Below are positions 34,301 to 43,672 of a stretch of DNA of 64,000 nucleotides, one piece after another (within the stretch, counting starts at the first letter, position 1; every line of letters begins with the position of its first letter). Below the pieces are notes generated by a model that worked only from the letters and a program-made list of their open reading frames with translations, made no database searches and was not told the origin of the DNA. The stretch comes from Acanthamoeba lenticulata (lineage: Eukaryota; Discosea; Longamoebia; Acanthamoebidae), in assembly GCA_002179805.1 (NCBI GenBank), contig NAVB01000711.1, forward strand, positions 1 to 64,000, given 5' to 3'. Both the position numbers and the translations under genes were made by a program.

Positions 34301-35305
34301 GATGATGAACACAGGGACAAGAAGATGAAAAAGATGGAGGAGAAGATGGCGGAGAAGGCCAACGAGCTCAAGAAGGCCAAGTACCGCAAGAAGCTCGGAC
34401 GCGTGGCCCGCCGGAGGGCCACGCTCACGGAGGCCCTTCGCGTGCGGGCCTATCGCGACGAGGCCTTTGAGTACTCGAGCAGCAGCAGCAGCAGCAGTGC
34501 CAACAGCTCCGAAGACGAGCTCGAGCTTCGAGAGCCGCCGAGTCGTCGACGAGGCGATGACGGCCACAGCCGACAGCGAACGCTGGCGACGCCGTCTGGC
34601 CGCGGTCGAGCGCGCAACATCGAGCACTCGTCTTCGTCGTCAAGCGAGGAGGAGGAGCTCTCCAACGTGAACGACAAGAAGACGGACAGGAAGAAGAAGG
34701 AGAAGAAGGAAAAGAAGAAGAAGAAGAAGAAGAAGGCGAGCAGCCGTACGTGGAACTGGGGCGAGATGATGCGGCACGGCCTCCGGTCGCTTCACAGCCG
34801 CCACGACAGCGTGCGGGCGCGCGAAGCGGACCTCATGCGGATGGGCCGCCGCTCAGCTCCGGCCTACTTCAACATCGACGCCTCTCGTCCCGCCAACGGC
34901 CTCGTGGTGCGTCCTCCTCGTCGTCGTCTTCTTCTTCCTCATCAGCATTCTCGATACTCACCATCATCGTCATCACCATCATCATCCCCACCACAGAGAC
35001 CGGGGCGGCGGTTCAGCATTCGCGGGCGGCTGATGCTGCTGGAGGAGGAGGAGGGCGTCGACGTGTGGTTCGCCTTTGCGCTCGACCGCCAGCACCAGTT
35101 CCAAGTGCGCTACGCGCTGGACGAGAAGGACGAAGGAGCGGGCGAGGAGGAGGAGGAGGAGGAGGAGGAGGACGGGGTGGCCGCCTACGTCGACATGGAC
35201 CGGCCCGTGGAGCTGCCCCGGGCCTTCCACCAGACCCTCCTCACGCTGGCCAACGCGCGACGCTTCATCACCGCCGCTCCGGTCTTCCCCTGCATCAACG
35301 AGTGA
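31323..35305 (+). CDS. HAP2: HAP2/GCS1 gamete fusion protein
   Basis: Single-pass class II-type membrane fusogen of gametes. Fourteen exons give 952 residues, all in frame: 31323-31523, 31599-31736, 31824-31970, 32060-32216, 32313-32582, 32671-32846, 32918-33093, 33195-33306, 33374-33509, 33620-33794, 33880-34018, 34101-34231, 34315-34906, 34997-35305. A signal peptide precedes the ectodomain, which has SSRVERC, GFCCSCDLGEVLWF, HCLRFHPLWYDVFSIG and the family hallmark NRCGNWPQSCLLNQLEDYHQ. The membrane segment IAAFFALVVGLL is followed by a Cys-rich juxtamembrane stretch. The cytoplasmic tail is about 380 residues: coiled and basic, then poly-Ser, poly-Lys and acidic. A gene for cell fusion in an organism usually called asexual is notable. 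The small exon 8-9 intron removes an apparent frameshift. Confidence 0.93.
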
Positions 35306-35501
35306 ATGCTTTGTCCTCTTCTGTACAGAATATAAATTCATTTATCATTAAACGTTATCCAAATATGTTTGTAATAAAACCAGAACATTTACTTTGGGGC
35401 ACCCTTCCTTTGTGAGAAATGTTCACCGAACCTGGCGCAACCTTTAGTGCGTTTCTGTGGTCTTGGTTTTGTCCTAGTTTCGCTCCACCCAACCCAGCAG
35501 C

Positions 35502-36179
35502 ATGTCGACCACCAAAGCCCTCACCTCGGAGAGCCACCCGCTCCGCGTCGACTTTGTGCCTGATCTCCCCACCCGGGGTCGTCTGGGTGCGTTTGTTTCC
35601 CTCCCAAAAGAGGTGAGGTCTCCCCCTCGAGGGCACAGGACGAGTCCTCTCACCCTTTGCCTCTTGTGAACGCTAGGCATGACCTTTGCCCCGGGCAAGT
35701 TCCAGGCGCTCACGGCCGCCGGCAACAGCTGGGACCGCGATGTGGAGACGGACGTCCGCGCCTTGCGCGAGACCCACGGCATCGACGTGCTGGTGTCCCT
35801 GCTTGAGAGCCACGAATACACGAACCTGCGCATTGAGGGCCTCTTTGACGCCTGCCGCCGCAACGGAATCGACGTCCTCCATTACCCCATCGTCGACACC
35901 TTCACCCCTTCACAGCCTCTCGAGGCCACGCAGGCCCTGGTGGCCCAGGTGGTGGTGCACCTGGAGGCGGGCCGCAACGTCGTCATCCACTGCATGGCCG
36001 GCCTGGGCCGGACGGGGATGATCGCGGCCTGCTGCCTCCGCGCGCTGGAAGTGCCGGGCGACCTGGCAATCGCACGCGTGCAGGCTGCTCGCCAGGGCAC
36101 ATGCGAGCGCGCTAACCAGCGGCAGTTTGTGCTCGAGACTTTTACCCCACCCCAAGCTGCCGCATCCTCTGATGCTTGA
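35502..36179 (+). CDS. Dual-specificity phosphatase, CDKN3-like
   Basis: Two exons (35502-35586, 35677-36179) give 195 residues. The cysteine phosphatase loop is HCMAGLGRTG, fitting HCxxGxxRT/S. The N-terminal RLGMTFAPGKFQ and WDRDVETDVRALRE blocks and the DVLVSLLE segment match the KAP/CDKN3-type family, which dephosphorylates CDK activation-loop Thr in animals. The general-acid Asp is probably in the PIVDTFTPS loop (IVD). There is no signal peptide. The C-terminus follows the ARVQAARQGTCERANQRQFV helix. The substrate in amoebae is unknown; a CDK is an inference by family. Upstream sequence (35306-35501) is short and holds the HAP2 3' UTR. Confidence 0.88.
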
Positions 36180-36276
36180 TTCCTTTTTAAAATAAAAATA
36201 AAAAGTGATCGTGAAAACATAAGATGGAATTTTGTTTTCAGCAGAACACAACAGGAAGGTATGTGGGTGGTGTTTT

Positions 36277-37701
36277 TTACAAGTTGAGGGAGGCGGCAAA
36301 GGCTTTCCGGGCGGCCTTGTCGAGGGTCATGTGGCGCTTGATGAAGCCGCCCTTGTTCCGGGGAAGGAAAGAGCGGGCCTCATTGAGCTCGCGCTCCATC
36401 CACCAGGCCGTGCCGTTGGGCATCGCCTTCTTGGCCTGCTCGAGGAAGGCCTGGGCCTCGTCCACCTTCCTCTGAGCCTCGGCCACGGCGGCAGCGGCGT
36501 GCTGCTTGTCGGTCTCGGACTTGGCGCGAGCCGCGGCAGCGTCCTTGGCAGCGCCCTCAGCGCTGGCGCGGGCAGCGGTGGCGTGCGAGGCAGCAGCATC
36601 GGCGGCGGCGCGGGCAGCCTGGGCCTGAGCCAAGACCTGGGAGGCCTCGGCGCGGGCCTTGGCGGCCACGGCGGCGGCCTCCGTGCTCACCGCGACGGCC
36701 TTCTCGGTCTTCTTGAGGGCGGCCTCCTGGGTGACCTTGGCCTTGCGCAGGGGGAGCGGATCCTCGGCGAGGTGGGCGGCAAGCTCCACCTTGGCCTTGC
36801 TCTGGGCAACAGCCGAGCCCTCCTGGCTGGCCTTGGTCAGCTCAGCCGTACGCGAGTTGCGCGTGTCCTCCTGTTCCTTCAGGTCCTTGAGCGCGGCCTC
36901 GAGCTCGGCCTTGGCCGCCTTAGCCTCGTCCTCGCGGGCGCGGGCCTCGTCCTCCCTGGCCTTGGCGTCGTTGTCGGCCTTCTGGGCGGCCTGCTCCTTC
37001 TGGGCAGCCTCAGCGAGCGACTGCTTGGCCTCGGCTTCCCTGTTGTTAAGCGACACGTTAGCCACCAGGTCGAGATCTGCTGCTGTTGCGGTTTCGACGT
37101 ACTTGTGCGCGGCGGCGGCAGCGGCCTCCTTGGCCTGGGCCTCGCCACGGGTGGCCTTCTCCAAACTGGAGGCGGCCTCCTTCTCGCGGGCAGCGCTCTT
37201 GGCGAACGCCTCCATGACGGCCTCGAGCACCTTCTGGGCCTTGGCGGTCTCGTCCGCGGCGCCCTGCTTGGTGTTCATCATGACGTGGAAGTCGGCGTTG
37301 TACCTGTAGATGTCGTTCGATTCCGTTAAAGATGTCGAACTACAACAAATCCGATACAGGTGAACGTACTTGACGAGGAGGAAGTAGACGAGCGGCAGCT
37401 CCTTGAGGAACTTCTTGGTGTTGGGGATGGCGCCGACGGCCACGAGCTTCTCGCGCATCTCGGTGACGGTCATGGTCTCCTTGAAGTGCTCGAAGAAGCG
37501 GTGGGCGGTGAACTCGTCCAGCTGGCAGCCGAGAGCCCTCTTCTCCTTGTCGAGCTCCTCGCACTGGTGGACGTGGCTCCAGATCAAATCGGCCTGCGAC
37601 GCGTCCCAGAAGGCGTTGAGGAACCACACGGCCTGCTCCTTGTAGGTGCGCTGGGCAAGAGCCTGAAGCCTCTCCTCGTCGGTACCGTCGATGACGCTCA
37701 T
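36277..37701 (-). CDS. Actin-bundling-like protein with long Ala-rich coiled coil
   Basis: Two exons (37701-37370, 37303-36277) give 452 residues. The N-terminal 130 residues (EQAVWFLNAFWDAS, LDEFTAHRFFEHFKETMT, VYFLLVKYNADFHVMM) resemble the N-terminal region of the calcium-regulated 34-kDa actin-bundling proteins of Dictyostelium and other amoebae. Residues about 150-400 are an Ala/Lys/Glu-rich heptad region that should form one long coiled coil. The C-terminus has the conserved block GTAWWMERELNEARSFLP, also typical of this group. No obvious EF-hand loop is complete. A cytoskeletal, filament-bundling role is likely but is inferred from family resemblance that I could not verify by search. 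Codon use is strongly biased, suggesting high expression. Confidence 0.65.
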   Translation of the reverse strand: MSVIDGTDEERLQALAQRTYKEQAVWFLNAFWDASQADLIWSHVHQCEELDKEKRALGCQLDEFTAHRFFEHFKETMTVTEMREKLVAVGAIPNTKKFLKELPLVYFLLVKYVHLYRICCSSTSLTESNDIYRYNADFHVMMNTKQGAADETAKAQKVLEAVMEAFAKSAAREKEAASSLEKATRGEAQAKEAAAAAAHKYVETATAADLDLVANVSLNNREAEAKQSLAEAAQKEQAAQKADNDAKAREDEARAREDEAKAAKAELEAALKDLKEQEDTRNSRTAELTKASQEGSAVAQSKAKVELAAHLAEDPLPLRKAKVTQEAALKKTEKAVAVSTEAAAVAAKARAEASQVLAQAQAARAAADAAASHATAARASAEGAAKDAAAARAKSETDKQHAAAAVAEAQRKVDEAQAFLEQAKKAMPNGTAWWMERELNEARSFLPRNKGGFIKRHMTLDKAARKAFAASLNL

Positions 37702-38272
37702 GTTGTGTAAGGTAGTAGTGAGTTGTGGTTGGGGGGGTTTGGTTACAGGTGGAGGTGGATAGCAAATGGCTTGCGCTGGACTACAGCTGGCTTTCAGCGT
37801 GTTGTGTTCCAAGTGGCGTGGTATTGTCTGTTTTTATCGATTGTGTTGCGAAGTCGACAGACAGGTGCAATGTTACTGGGAAGGGTGGGGTGCAGGGGAA
37901 CGGCGCACCCAATGCTAGACGGACACGCCATGCTTGGTCGCGTTGGTTGGTCGCCGAGTTGGAGTATTATGGCACTTGCCTTTTTAAGACGTACGATTCA
38001 ACCAAAGTATTTCCCTCGCAACCAAAAAACAAACTTGCGTCAAAGAATGAATTGAAAAAAAGGCTGTGCAGTTGTATTTACAGAGAGGACGAGCTTGCGC
38101 TCAAAGGGGCCTTCTCACCACCAAAGTGACGTGATGAAGAGGGCCCCGCAGTTGGGTGTAGGGGTACTACTTACTCGTATATATAAATTTGTGTAGCTGG
38201 GTTATGTGCAAGGGGGTTGTGCGCGTGTGTGTTGGCTGTGCTCCAGCGAGAGCTCGGTCACGACACGCACAC
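37702..38272. other. Intergenic region upstream of the actin-bundling-like gene
   Basis: About 570 bases between the hydrolase copy B stop and the actin-bundling-like start, both on the minus strand. It includes a TATATATAAA stretch (about 38179-38188), too far (about 480 bases) to be a simple TATA box for that gene unless there is a 5' UTR intron. It may instead belong to the hydrolase 3' end. No gene is seen. Confidence 0.45.
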
Positions 38273-39544
38273 TTAGGCCTGGTGGACCTCGACATCGTCG
38301 TGCTTCCAGAAGTAGGTCTGGCCGTACATGGAGGTCTCGGCCTCGGTGGGCAACAAGTGCGGCGGGTTGTTGTAGATGAGGCGCTTGGCCTCCTCCTCCT
38401 TGTCGGCGAACCGGTGGCTGCTCTTGCGCGACTGGGCCACGAGGAAGGCGGCCATGTGGTGCATGGCGCGGATGGCCTCGGGCGAGTGGTCGATCTCCTC
38501 GTCCTCGGTCCACTCCCACGCGTTGCGCTCCGGGTGGAACTGGCCAGCCCAGAACGGGTACTTCTTACCCTCGATGCTCGACACAAAGACCTTGCCCTCC
38601 ACGTCGACGTTGGTCGCCAACACCTCGAACATGTCGCTCAGCGCCTTGTGTTCTGCAGAACGCGCCAGAAAAAAAAGAAAAAGAAAAGAAAAACCGAGTG
38701 AGATGACGTGGACCAATGGGAGAGGCAAGGCGGGACGGCGCGTACCCCGGAAGGCCTCGGGCGGGATGCAGTAGTTGTGCATGTGTTCGGCGCACGGGGT
38801 GTGGCCCAGCGTGTGGTAGTCGTCGTGCTGGAGTGACCCGAACAGACGGCTGGTCTTGGCCTTGGAGGTGAGGTCGAGCGGCATGGAGACGCCCACGCAG
38901 CCCTTGACGCGCTGCTTGAGCGTGAAGTTGTTGGCCGCCAGCTGGCAGAGGAGCTGGAAGCCCTGGCACGTGCCGTAGAGCGGGAACGTGTCGCCCGCGT
39001 CGTTGGCCTGCTTGGCCCACTCGAAGATCAGCTTGGCCGTGCGGCCGTACGGCGTGTTCCTGTTATTACGATCAAGACGGGTGAGCCACTTGTTTGCCCA
39101 AAGAGGGCATGAAGAGGAGGAGCAGCAGCACGTACGAGATGTCGGTGATCTCACCGCCCGTGAAGAGCACGCCGTTGATGCTGTTAAACAGATGCCGCAA
39201 CTCTTGCTCATCTGTGTCGTAGCTGTTGTGGGCGCCCACAACAACACCACCAGAGGTTAGTCCATCGTCATCACCACCATCATCATCATCATTGAGAAAA
39301 CAAAAGGACCCTGAGCGAGCGTGACGTACTGGATGGGGATAATTCGGGCGCCGCCGGACTCGAGCCAGCGAACGAAGGAGGCTGGGACGTACTCGCGGTA
39401 GCGGTCCTCGAAGGAGGCCAGACGCTCTTCGCTGTCGACCGGCTGGGTGAGGACGCCCCAGATGGGCCTCCGTTGCCGAGCCTCGTCCCGAATGCTGGAA
39501 GTGGAATTGGTGCTCGAACGCGTGGCAATCGTACTGGTACTCAT
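38273..39544 (-). CDS. Gamma-glutamyl hydrolase, copy B
   Basis: Four exons (39544-39330, 39222-39136, 39059-38746, 38652-38273) give 331 residues. The catalytic Cys is in YGTCQGFQLLCQ and the His in GQFHPERNAWEW. TGGEIT and PASFVRWLESGGARI match copy A. The first two introns are at the same positions as in copy A, and exon 2 is 87 bases in both. The third intron, before EHKALSDMF, is absent from copy A, where the same coding stretch is continuous. No signal peptide is seen here either. Both copies keep the catalytic residues, so both are likely active on folate polyglutamates or other gamma-glutamyl peptides. Confidence 0.9.
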
Positions 39545-40544
39545 GTCTGGACCAGGCGTGCGTTGTTAACAATCAGAAAATGACGCCAGGCGACGCACTT
39601 GCTCGCTTGTAAGGGTGGGTTCATGATGAAAAAGACGAGAATAACAAAAAAAAAGAACAAAAAGAACAAAAAATCCCCAAAAATTTAAGAATAATAAAAA
39701 GGGTCGTTCTGTAGAAGAAAAAGTTGTCTAGAGCCGTCTGGAGGGATCCACACGGCAGGCCCCCCTCGAACCGAACCGAACCAAACCACGGCCTGACCAT
39801 GGGTGCGACCCAGGAGGTACCTTGCGCTGGTAGTGGTGGTGGTGGTGGAGAGAGGGGGTGATGCCCGCGAGTGAAGACCCCATTTCACAATGGCGTGTGT
39901 CCTGAGAGGAACCGCGCAAGGAACAGCAACAAGGCCAGAGGGTGAAGCGCCAACAAGCAAGCAAGCAGAAAGAAAGCAAGCAAAAATAAAAATAAAGTAA
40001 CGAAAAAGAGAACAGCAACCGGAGAGGAAGGGGGGCGATAGTGGTGGGGTGCATGAAGAGAACCCAGCCAAGAGGGCGAGGTACCTTGGACTCCTGAGAA
40101 GAACGGGTACTTGAGGCGGGTTGGTTTCTGGAATTGGGTTGCTGGTGTGTTGTTGGTGCAAGATGGATAAGACTGACGCTGGCACGGCCTGCGCCCTTAA
40201 AACGGGATGGACCCATCTGCAGAGTGTTCTGCTGGCCACCCACGGAACGAGGATGGCGCCAGCTTGGGCGTGTGGGTCATTCCGTGTGGTCTTCTCACAC
40301 TTTCCTCCGAACGGGCTCTCTGCGGCACTTCCGCTCTGGAGCAAGTCGGCAGAAATTCCGCGGCTTGCTTTTCGTTCTTTTCTGGTTTGTTTGTCCTGGC
40401 CATCCTCCGCTTCATGTTGGGGCTGGCCCACGATGGCCACGTCGTCTGATCGTCTCGGCTCCTTTCCGTTCCGAAGACGACTCTCAATGGTGTTGGCCAT
40501 TTCAAAATCGCAACTTCACACATACGACTCACCACACCTCCACA
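39545..40544. other. Intergenic region, about 1 kb, largest gap in the window
   Basis: Lies between the divergent starts of hydrolase copy B and the small membrane protein. It contains an A-rich tract (39650-39690), GGTGGT repeats near 39835-39850 and GC-rich promoter-like sequence. Open frames of 144-271 codons here have no recognisable domain, no consistent splice sites and a composition rich in Ser/Arg/Pro, so none is called. A non-coding RNA or a 5' UTR exon cannot be excluded. Confidence 0.45.
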
Positions 40545-40901
40545 ATGCTCGTTCTCCAGCAAGACAAACAGCTTTCCGGCTTCAACACGTGGTTCTGCGT
40601 GAGCTTCGTGTGCCTTTGTCTGTTCGTTCAACTCTCACTGGTCTGGTGGACCGCCGCCCCCACCGCCTCCTCGACTGCGCCACCACCACCCATCTGCAAT
40701 CCTAGTCTCCTTCCCACTCCTGAGCGGTGTGCGTCACTGCATCGGGACCAGGCAGCGGCCTTCCTGCCAGAGCTCCATGACCAGAGTGCCTTCGTCGGCG
40801 CCGCCTTCTCGATGGGCTCGCACTACCTTCTGATCGGTTTCGCGCTTTGGGCTATGCTTGCCCCCAAGGAGGAGCGATTGGCCATGACCGAGGGTCTGTA
40901 A
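40545..40901 (+). CDS. Small two-pass membrane protein, hypothetical
   Basis: Intronless, 118 residues. Two hydrophobic segments are visible: about residues 14-36 (WFCVSFVCLCLFVQLSLVWW) and about 90-106 (YLLIGFALWAMLAP). Between them lies a Pro/Thr/Ser/Ala-rich loop with a few Cys residues. I do not recognise the family. The reading frame has the high third-position GC typical of coding sequence here, and an AT-rich 3' flank follows the stop. It could be a small secretory-pathway or mitochondrial membrane protein. The upstream in-frame extension has no ATG with better context. Confidence 0.6.
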   Translation: MLVLQQDKQLSGFNTWFCVSFVCLCLFVQLSLVWWTAAPTASSTAPPPPICNPSLLPTPERCASLHRDQAAAFLPELHDQSAFVGAAFSMGSHYLLIGFALWAMLAPKEERLAMTEGL

Positions 40902-41070
40902 AACGCGCTCCCCGCGTGATTCTTCACGCTGTACATAGATGTTCGCAAGGCCCGTATCGGGCTTTGTGGTATTTCTTTTCTCTATTCTGAAAAAAAAAGA
41001 ATTTTATTTTTCCCCCTACTTTTCTCTCCTCGCGCCAACGATTTGCATTGATTGATCCGACAGCCGGAAG

Positions 41071-42240
41071 ATGAAGAAGTCGTGGAGCGGCGTGCGACAG
41101 CTGGTGCCGCCATGCATGAACCTGACTGGCGCTTCAGGCATGAGCCGCCAATTCGTGCGGGGGATCACTCAGTCGCAGCACGAACGCGCTTATCTGCAGC
41201 GGCTGCGCGAGATGGAGGCTGACCTCGCTGCTGGCAGAACTTGGCGACTCGTCGGCGGCGTAGCCGTGCAGAGGCTTCCTCTCATCATTCCTGATCCCCA
41301 CCCACTTGAGGAGCAGTATGAAAAGTTCCGCTTCGAGAGGGAGAATTATTTTTCGATCAATACGGAGCGTAATCTTGAATTGATGGAGGAGGATCGACGA
41401 AAGGGGTCCAAGATGTCCAAGACGCAGAAGAAAAAGAAGGAGAAGAAGGAGGGCGGAGCAGCTGAAGGAGGCAATCAGAAGGCCGGCGCCTCCGGGGATG
41501 AAGCTGAAGCGCTCTACCAGAAAACTGCAGAGGCCACCATTCGGGAAGAGACTTTGGCTGATGTGCGGGCCAAGATGGAAAAGCTGTCTCCGCGCATTAC
41601 CGAGGCCGACAAGACGAACGACCGCAAATCGCTCAACCGCGCTTTGGCCTCACGCCTCTACCTCATCGTGAAGAAGCCGCGAGATACACATGCTTGGCAA
41701 TTCCCGCAAGGTGGCCGCGAGTCTGGCGAGACAATGCGGCAGGTTCGTGCTAGTTCAGTATTTTTTTTTGTTATTTTTAACCATTGTAAATCAATTTATT
41801 TATCCAACCTTTTTTTTCGAACGTTGGCGTGCAGTGCTGTGAGAGGGAGCTGGCCGAAGAGGTCGGCGACAAGATCAGGGTCCACTTCTACAGCAACGCC
41901 CCAGCCGGCTGCTACCTGTACACGCACGCGAAGGACACGGCCTCGAGGGACTTTTACGGCTCCAAGGTACGGCACATAAGGCTAGCACTATGTTGGCCTC
42001 TTCCTTTCAAGACCCCAGGCACTCACTGCCTTGTACATGTACTTCTCTTCTCCTTTTTCTTTGGTCGGCGTGATGGCCCTCAACGCTCAGGTGTTCTTCT
42101 ATCACGCCGAGTATTTGAGCGGCGAGCCGAAGCTGGACGAGAAGGAGCTGGTGGACTACGCCTGGGTGACGCGCGATGAGCTCAAGGAGTACTTTGACCC
42201 CCAGCTCTACTCCTTCGTCCGAGACATGCTCTCTGCCTAA
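41071..42240 (+). CDS. MRPL46: Mitochondrial large-subunit ribosomal protein mL46
   Basis: Nudix-fold structural protein of the mitoribosome. Three exons (41071-41742, 41835-41966, 42091-42240) give 317 residues. The N-terminus is basic with little acid (MKKSWSGVRQLVPPCMN), as expected for import. The family signature starts RLYLIVKKPRDTHAWQFPQGG and continues with ETMRQCCERELAEEVGD, the remnant Nudix box, then FYHAEYLSG and DYAWVTRDELKEYF near the end. Between the N-terminal domain and the Nudix fold is a Lys/Glu-rich low-complexity insertion of about 50 residues (KTQKKKKEKKEGG). The degraded Nudix box implies a structural, not catalytic, role, as known for mL46. Confidence 0.92.
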
Positions 42241-42285
42241 GTCCCCCTCCCCTCTACTCCCTCTACGTAATCACAAAAGTTGAAC

Positions 42286-42308
42286 TCTTCTTCTTCTTCT
42301 TCTTCTTC
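42286..42308. repeat. CTT microsatellite
   Basis: (CTT)n tract in the short gap between the convergent MRPL46 and acidic-protein genes. A simple repeat with no other role visible. Confidence 0.8.
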
Positions 42309-42374
42309 CAAGCTTGTGCCTGTATGTACATTATGTTGTTACTGCTTGTGCTAGTGTTGTCTCCTGGACTGCGG

Positions 42375-43295
42375 TCAGACGAAGACGGAGGTCAACCAGT
42401 TGTCCAGCGGGTCGGTCGCTTCCTCGGCCTCCTTGCAAGACGCTTCTTCGCTCAGCTCCTCGTAGCAGGCGAGCCCGGAAGACGATGGCGACGAGAATGA
42501 AGTGGGTGAGGAACACACGTTGAGGTCCAGAGTTGAGAAGTCGCCATCGCTCGCATAGTCGGTCTCGAAGTGGCTGAGGTCTAAAGCAAGAGGAGGTGGA
42601 AGGGCAGGCGCTGAGGAGAGGCCCGCCATCGTGCGCTCCACAACAGACCAGGGCAAGAAGAGAATGCTCATGTCGTGGCTAGCGACCGTCGACGCGGCTG
42701 TGCTCCAGTCGTCGTGGCACGACGTAACCAAGCCGAACGCTTCTACTGCGTCTGGTTCCTCGCCCTCGTCGCCTGAGCCGCAGCTTGGGGCCAGCTGTGA
42801 AGAGTTCACCTCGAGGAGGTTGAGGGCTTCGTGGTCGTCGCCCTCTTCTCGCACTTGGCTGCTCTCGTCGTAGGCGTGGAAACTGGCGGCTTGGCTGAAT
42901 CCTTCGTCCGCGCTAAAACAGAAGTTGAAGCTTCCCTCCTCTTGGCTCTCGTTCCCAACGTCTTGCTCAAGCTGCTGCGACTCATCTTCGCCTTCGTCGT
43001 CGAGCTCGCTTGTGAATGGCTCCACTTCCTCTGCTGGCCGGTTATCTGTGGTTTCGTCTTCCTCTTGGTCGGACAGGATTGCGTAGTATTCGTCCGTGAG
43101 GGAGACAATCTGGCTTAGCAACCTGATGACTATCCCTTCTTGCTGTTCATCGGTTGGTCTCACCTCACGTACGGCTCGCTGGTTTACACGTCGTCTAGCT
43201 CGACCTCGCGTCCTCGGCGTAGGCTCTTCAAACGGCACGTAGTCATCGTCATCCAGCTCCGCCGCCCGTCGCTTCCTGGTCGAGTAGGCGCTCAT
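42375..43295 (-). CDS. Acidic, Ser/Glu-rich nuclear-type protein, hypothetical
   Basis: Intronless, 306 residues from the first ATG of a longer open frame. The first 45 residues contain two basic clusters (STRKRRAAEL and RTRGRARRRVN), likely nuclear localisation signals. The rest is rich in Glu, Asp, Ser and Leu with hydrophobic residues set among acidic ones (for example DLSHFETDYASDGDFSTLDL), as in transcriptional activation domains. No folded domain is recognised. It may be a transcriptional co-regulator, but this is only a composition-based guess. The C-terminus NWLTSVFV is hydrophobic. Confidence 0.6.
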   Translation of the reverse strand: MSAYSTRKRRAAELDDDDYVPFEEPTPRTRGRARRRVNQRAVREVRPTDEQQEGIVIRLLSQIVSLTDEYYAILSDQEEDETTDNRPAEEVEPFTSELDDEGEDESQQLEQDVGNESQEEGSFNFCFSADEGFSQAASFHAYDESSQVREEGDDHEALNLLEVNSSQLAPSCGSGDEGEEPDAVEAFGLVTSCHDDWSTAASTVASHDMSILFLPWSVVERTMAGLSSAPALPPPLALDLSHFETDYASDGDFSTLDLNVCSSPTSFSSPSSSGLACYEELSEEASCKEAEEATDPLDNWLTSVFV

Positions 43296-43672
43296 GGTTA
43301 TGGTTGACGTGGCCAGGTGTGATGAAGCGGTTGAAAGAAGCGGAAGGACTGCAAAGGTGTGCGGGATGGAAAGTGGTTCTGCCAGCGCCCCTTCTTGCCT
43401 GCCTTTTGAACCGCTGCGGTTGGCCTCCGGAGTATCGCTGTTTGAGCCGCTCTTGGTGCAGGGCGCTCCTATTCGGCTCATGACCCTGGGCAACACCTGA
43501 CGCGGTGATCGTAGGTGACGGCCGCAGCGTAGGCATTGGCTAAAAGCAGGTCTGTGAACACGAACCTTTGCCCAACCATCTGGCGCCACTTCCTCTCGGG
43601 ATAAACGTTTCTCGGTTTCCGGAAAGGCTCTTGGCCTTTGCCCTGACCATAACCAGGCCCGGGCTGCTTTAT
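43296..43672. other. Intergenic region upstream of the acidic-protein gene
   Basis: About 375 bases between the TPR gene stop and the acidic-protein start, both minus strand. The open frame of the acidic gene continues into it but has no ATG. GC-rich promoter-like sequence; nothing else is recognised. Confidence 0.45.

Noticed and set aside
39685..40500. Minus-strand open frame of 271 codons and overlapping frames in the 1-kb gap
   Set aside because: Irregular composition, several frames open at once and no domain; typical of GC-rich non-coding DNA here.
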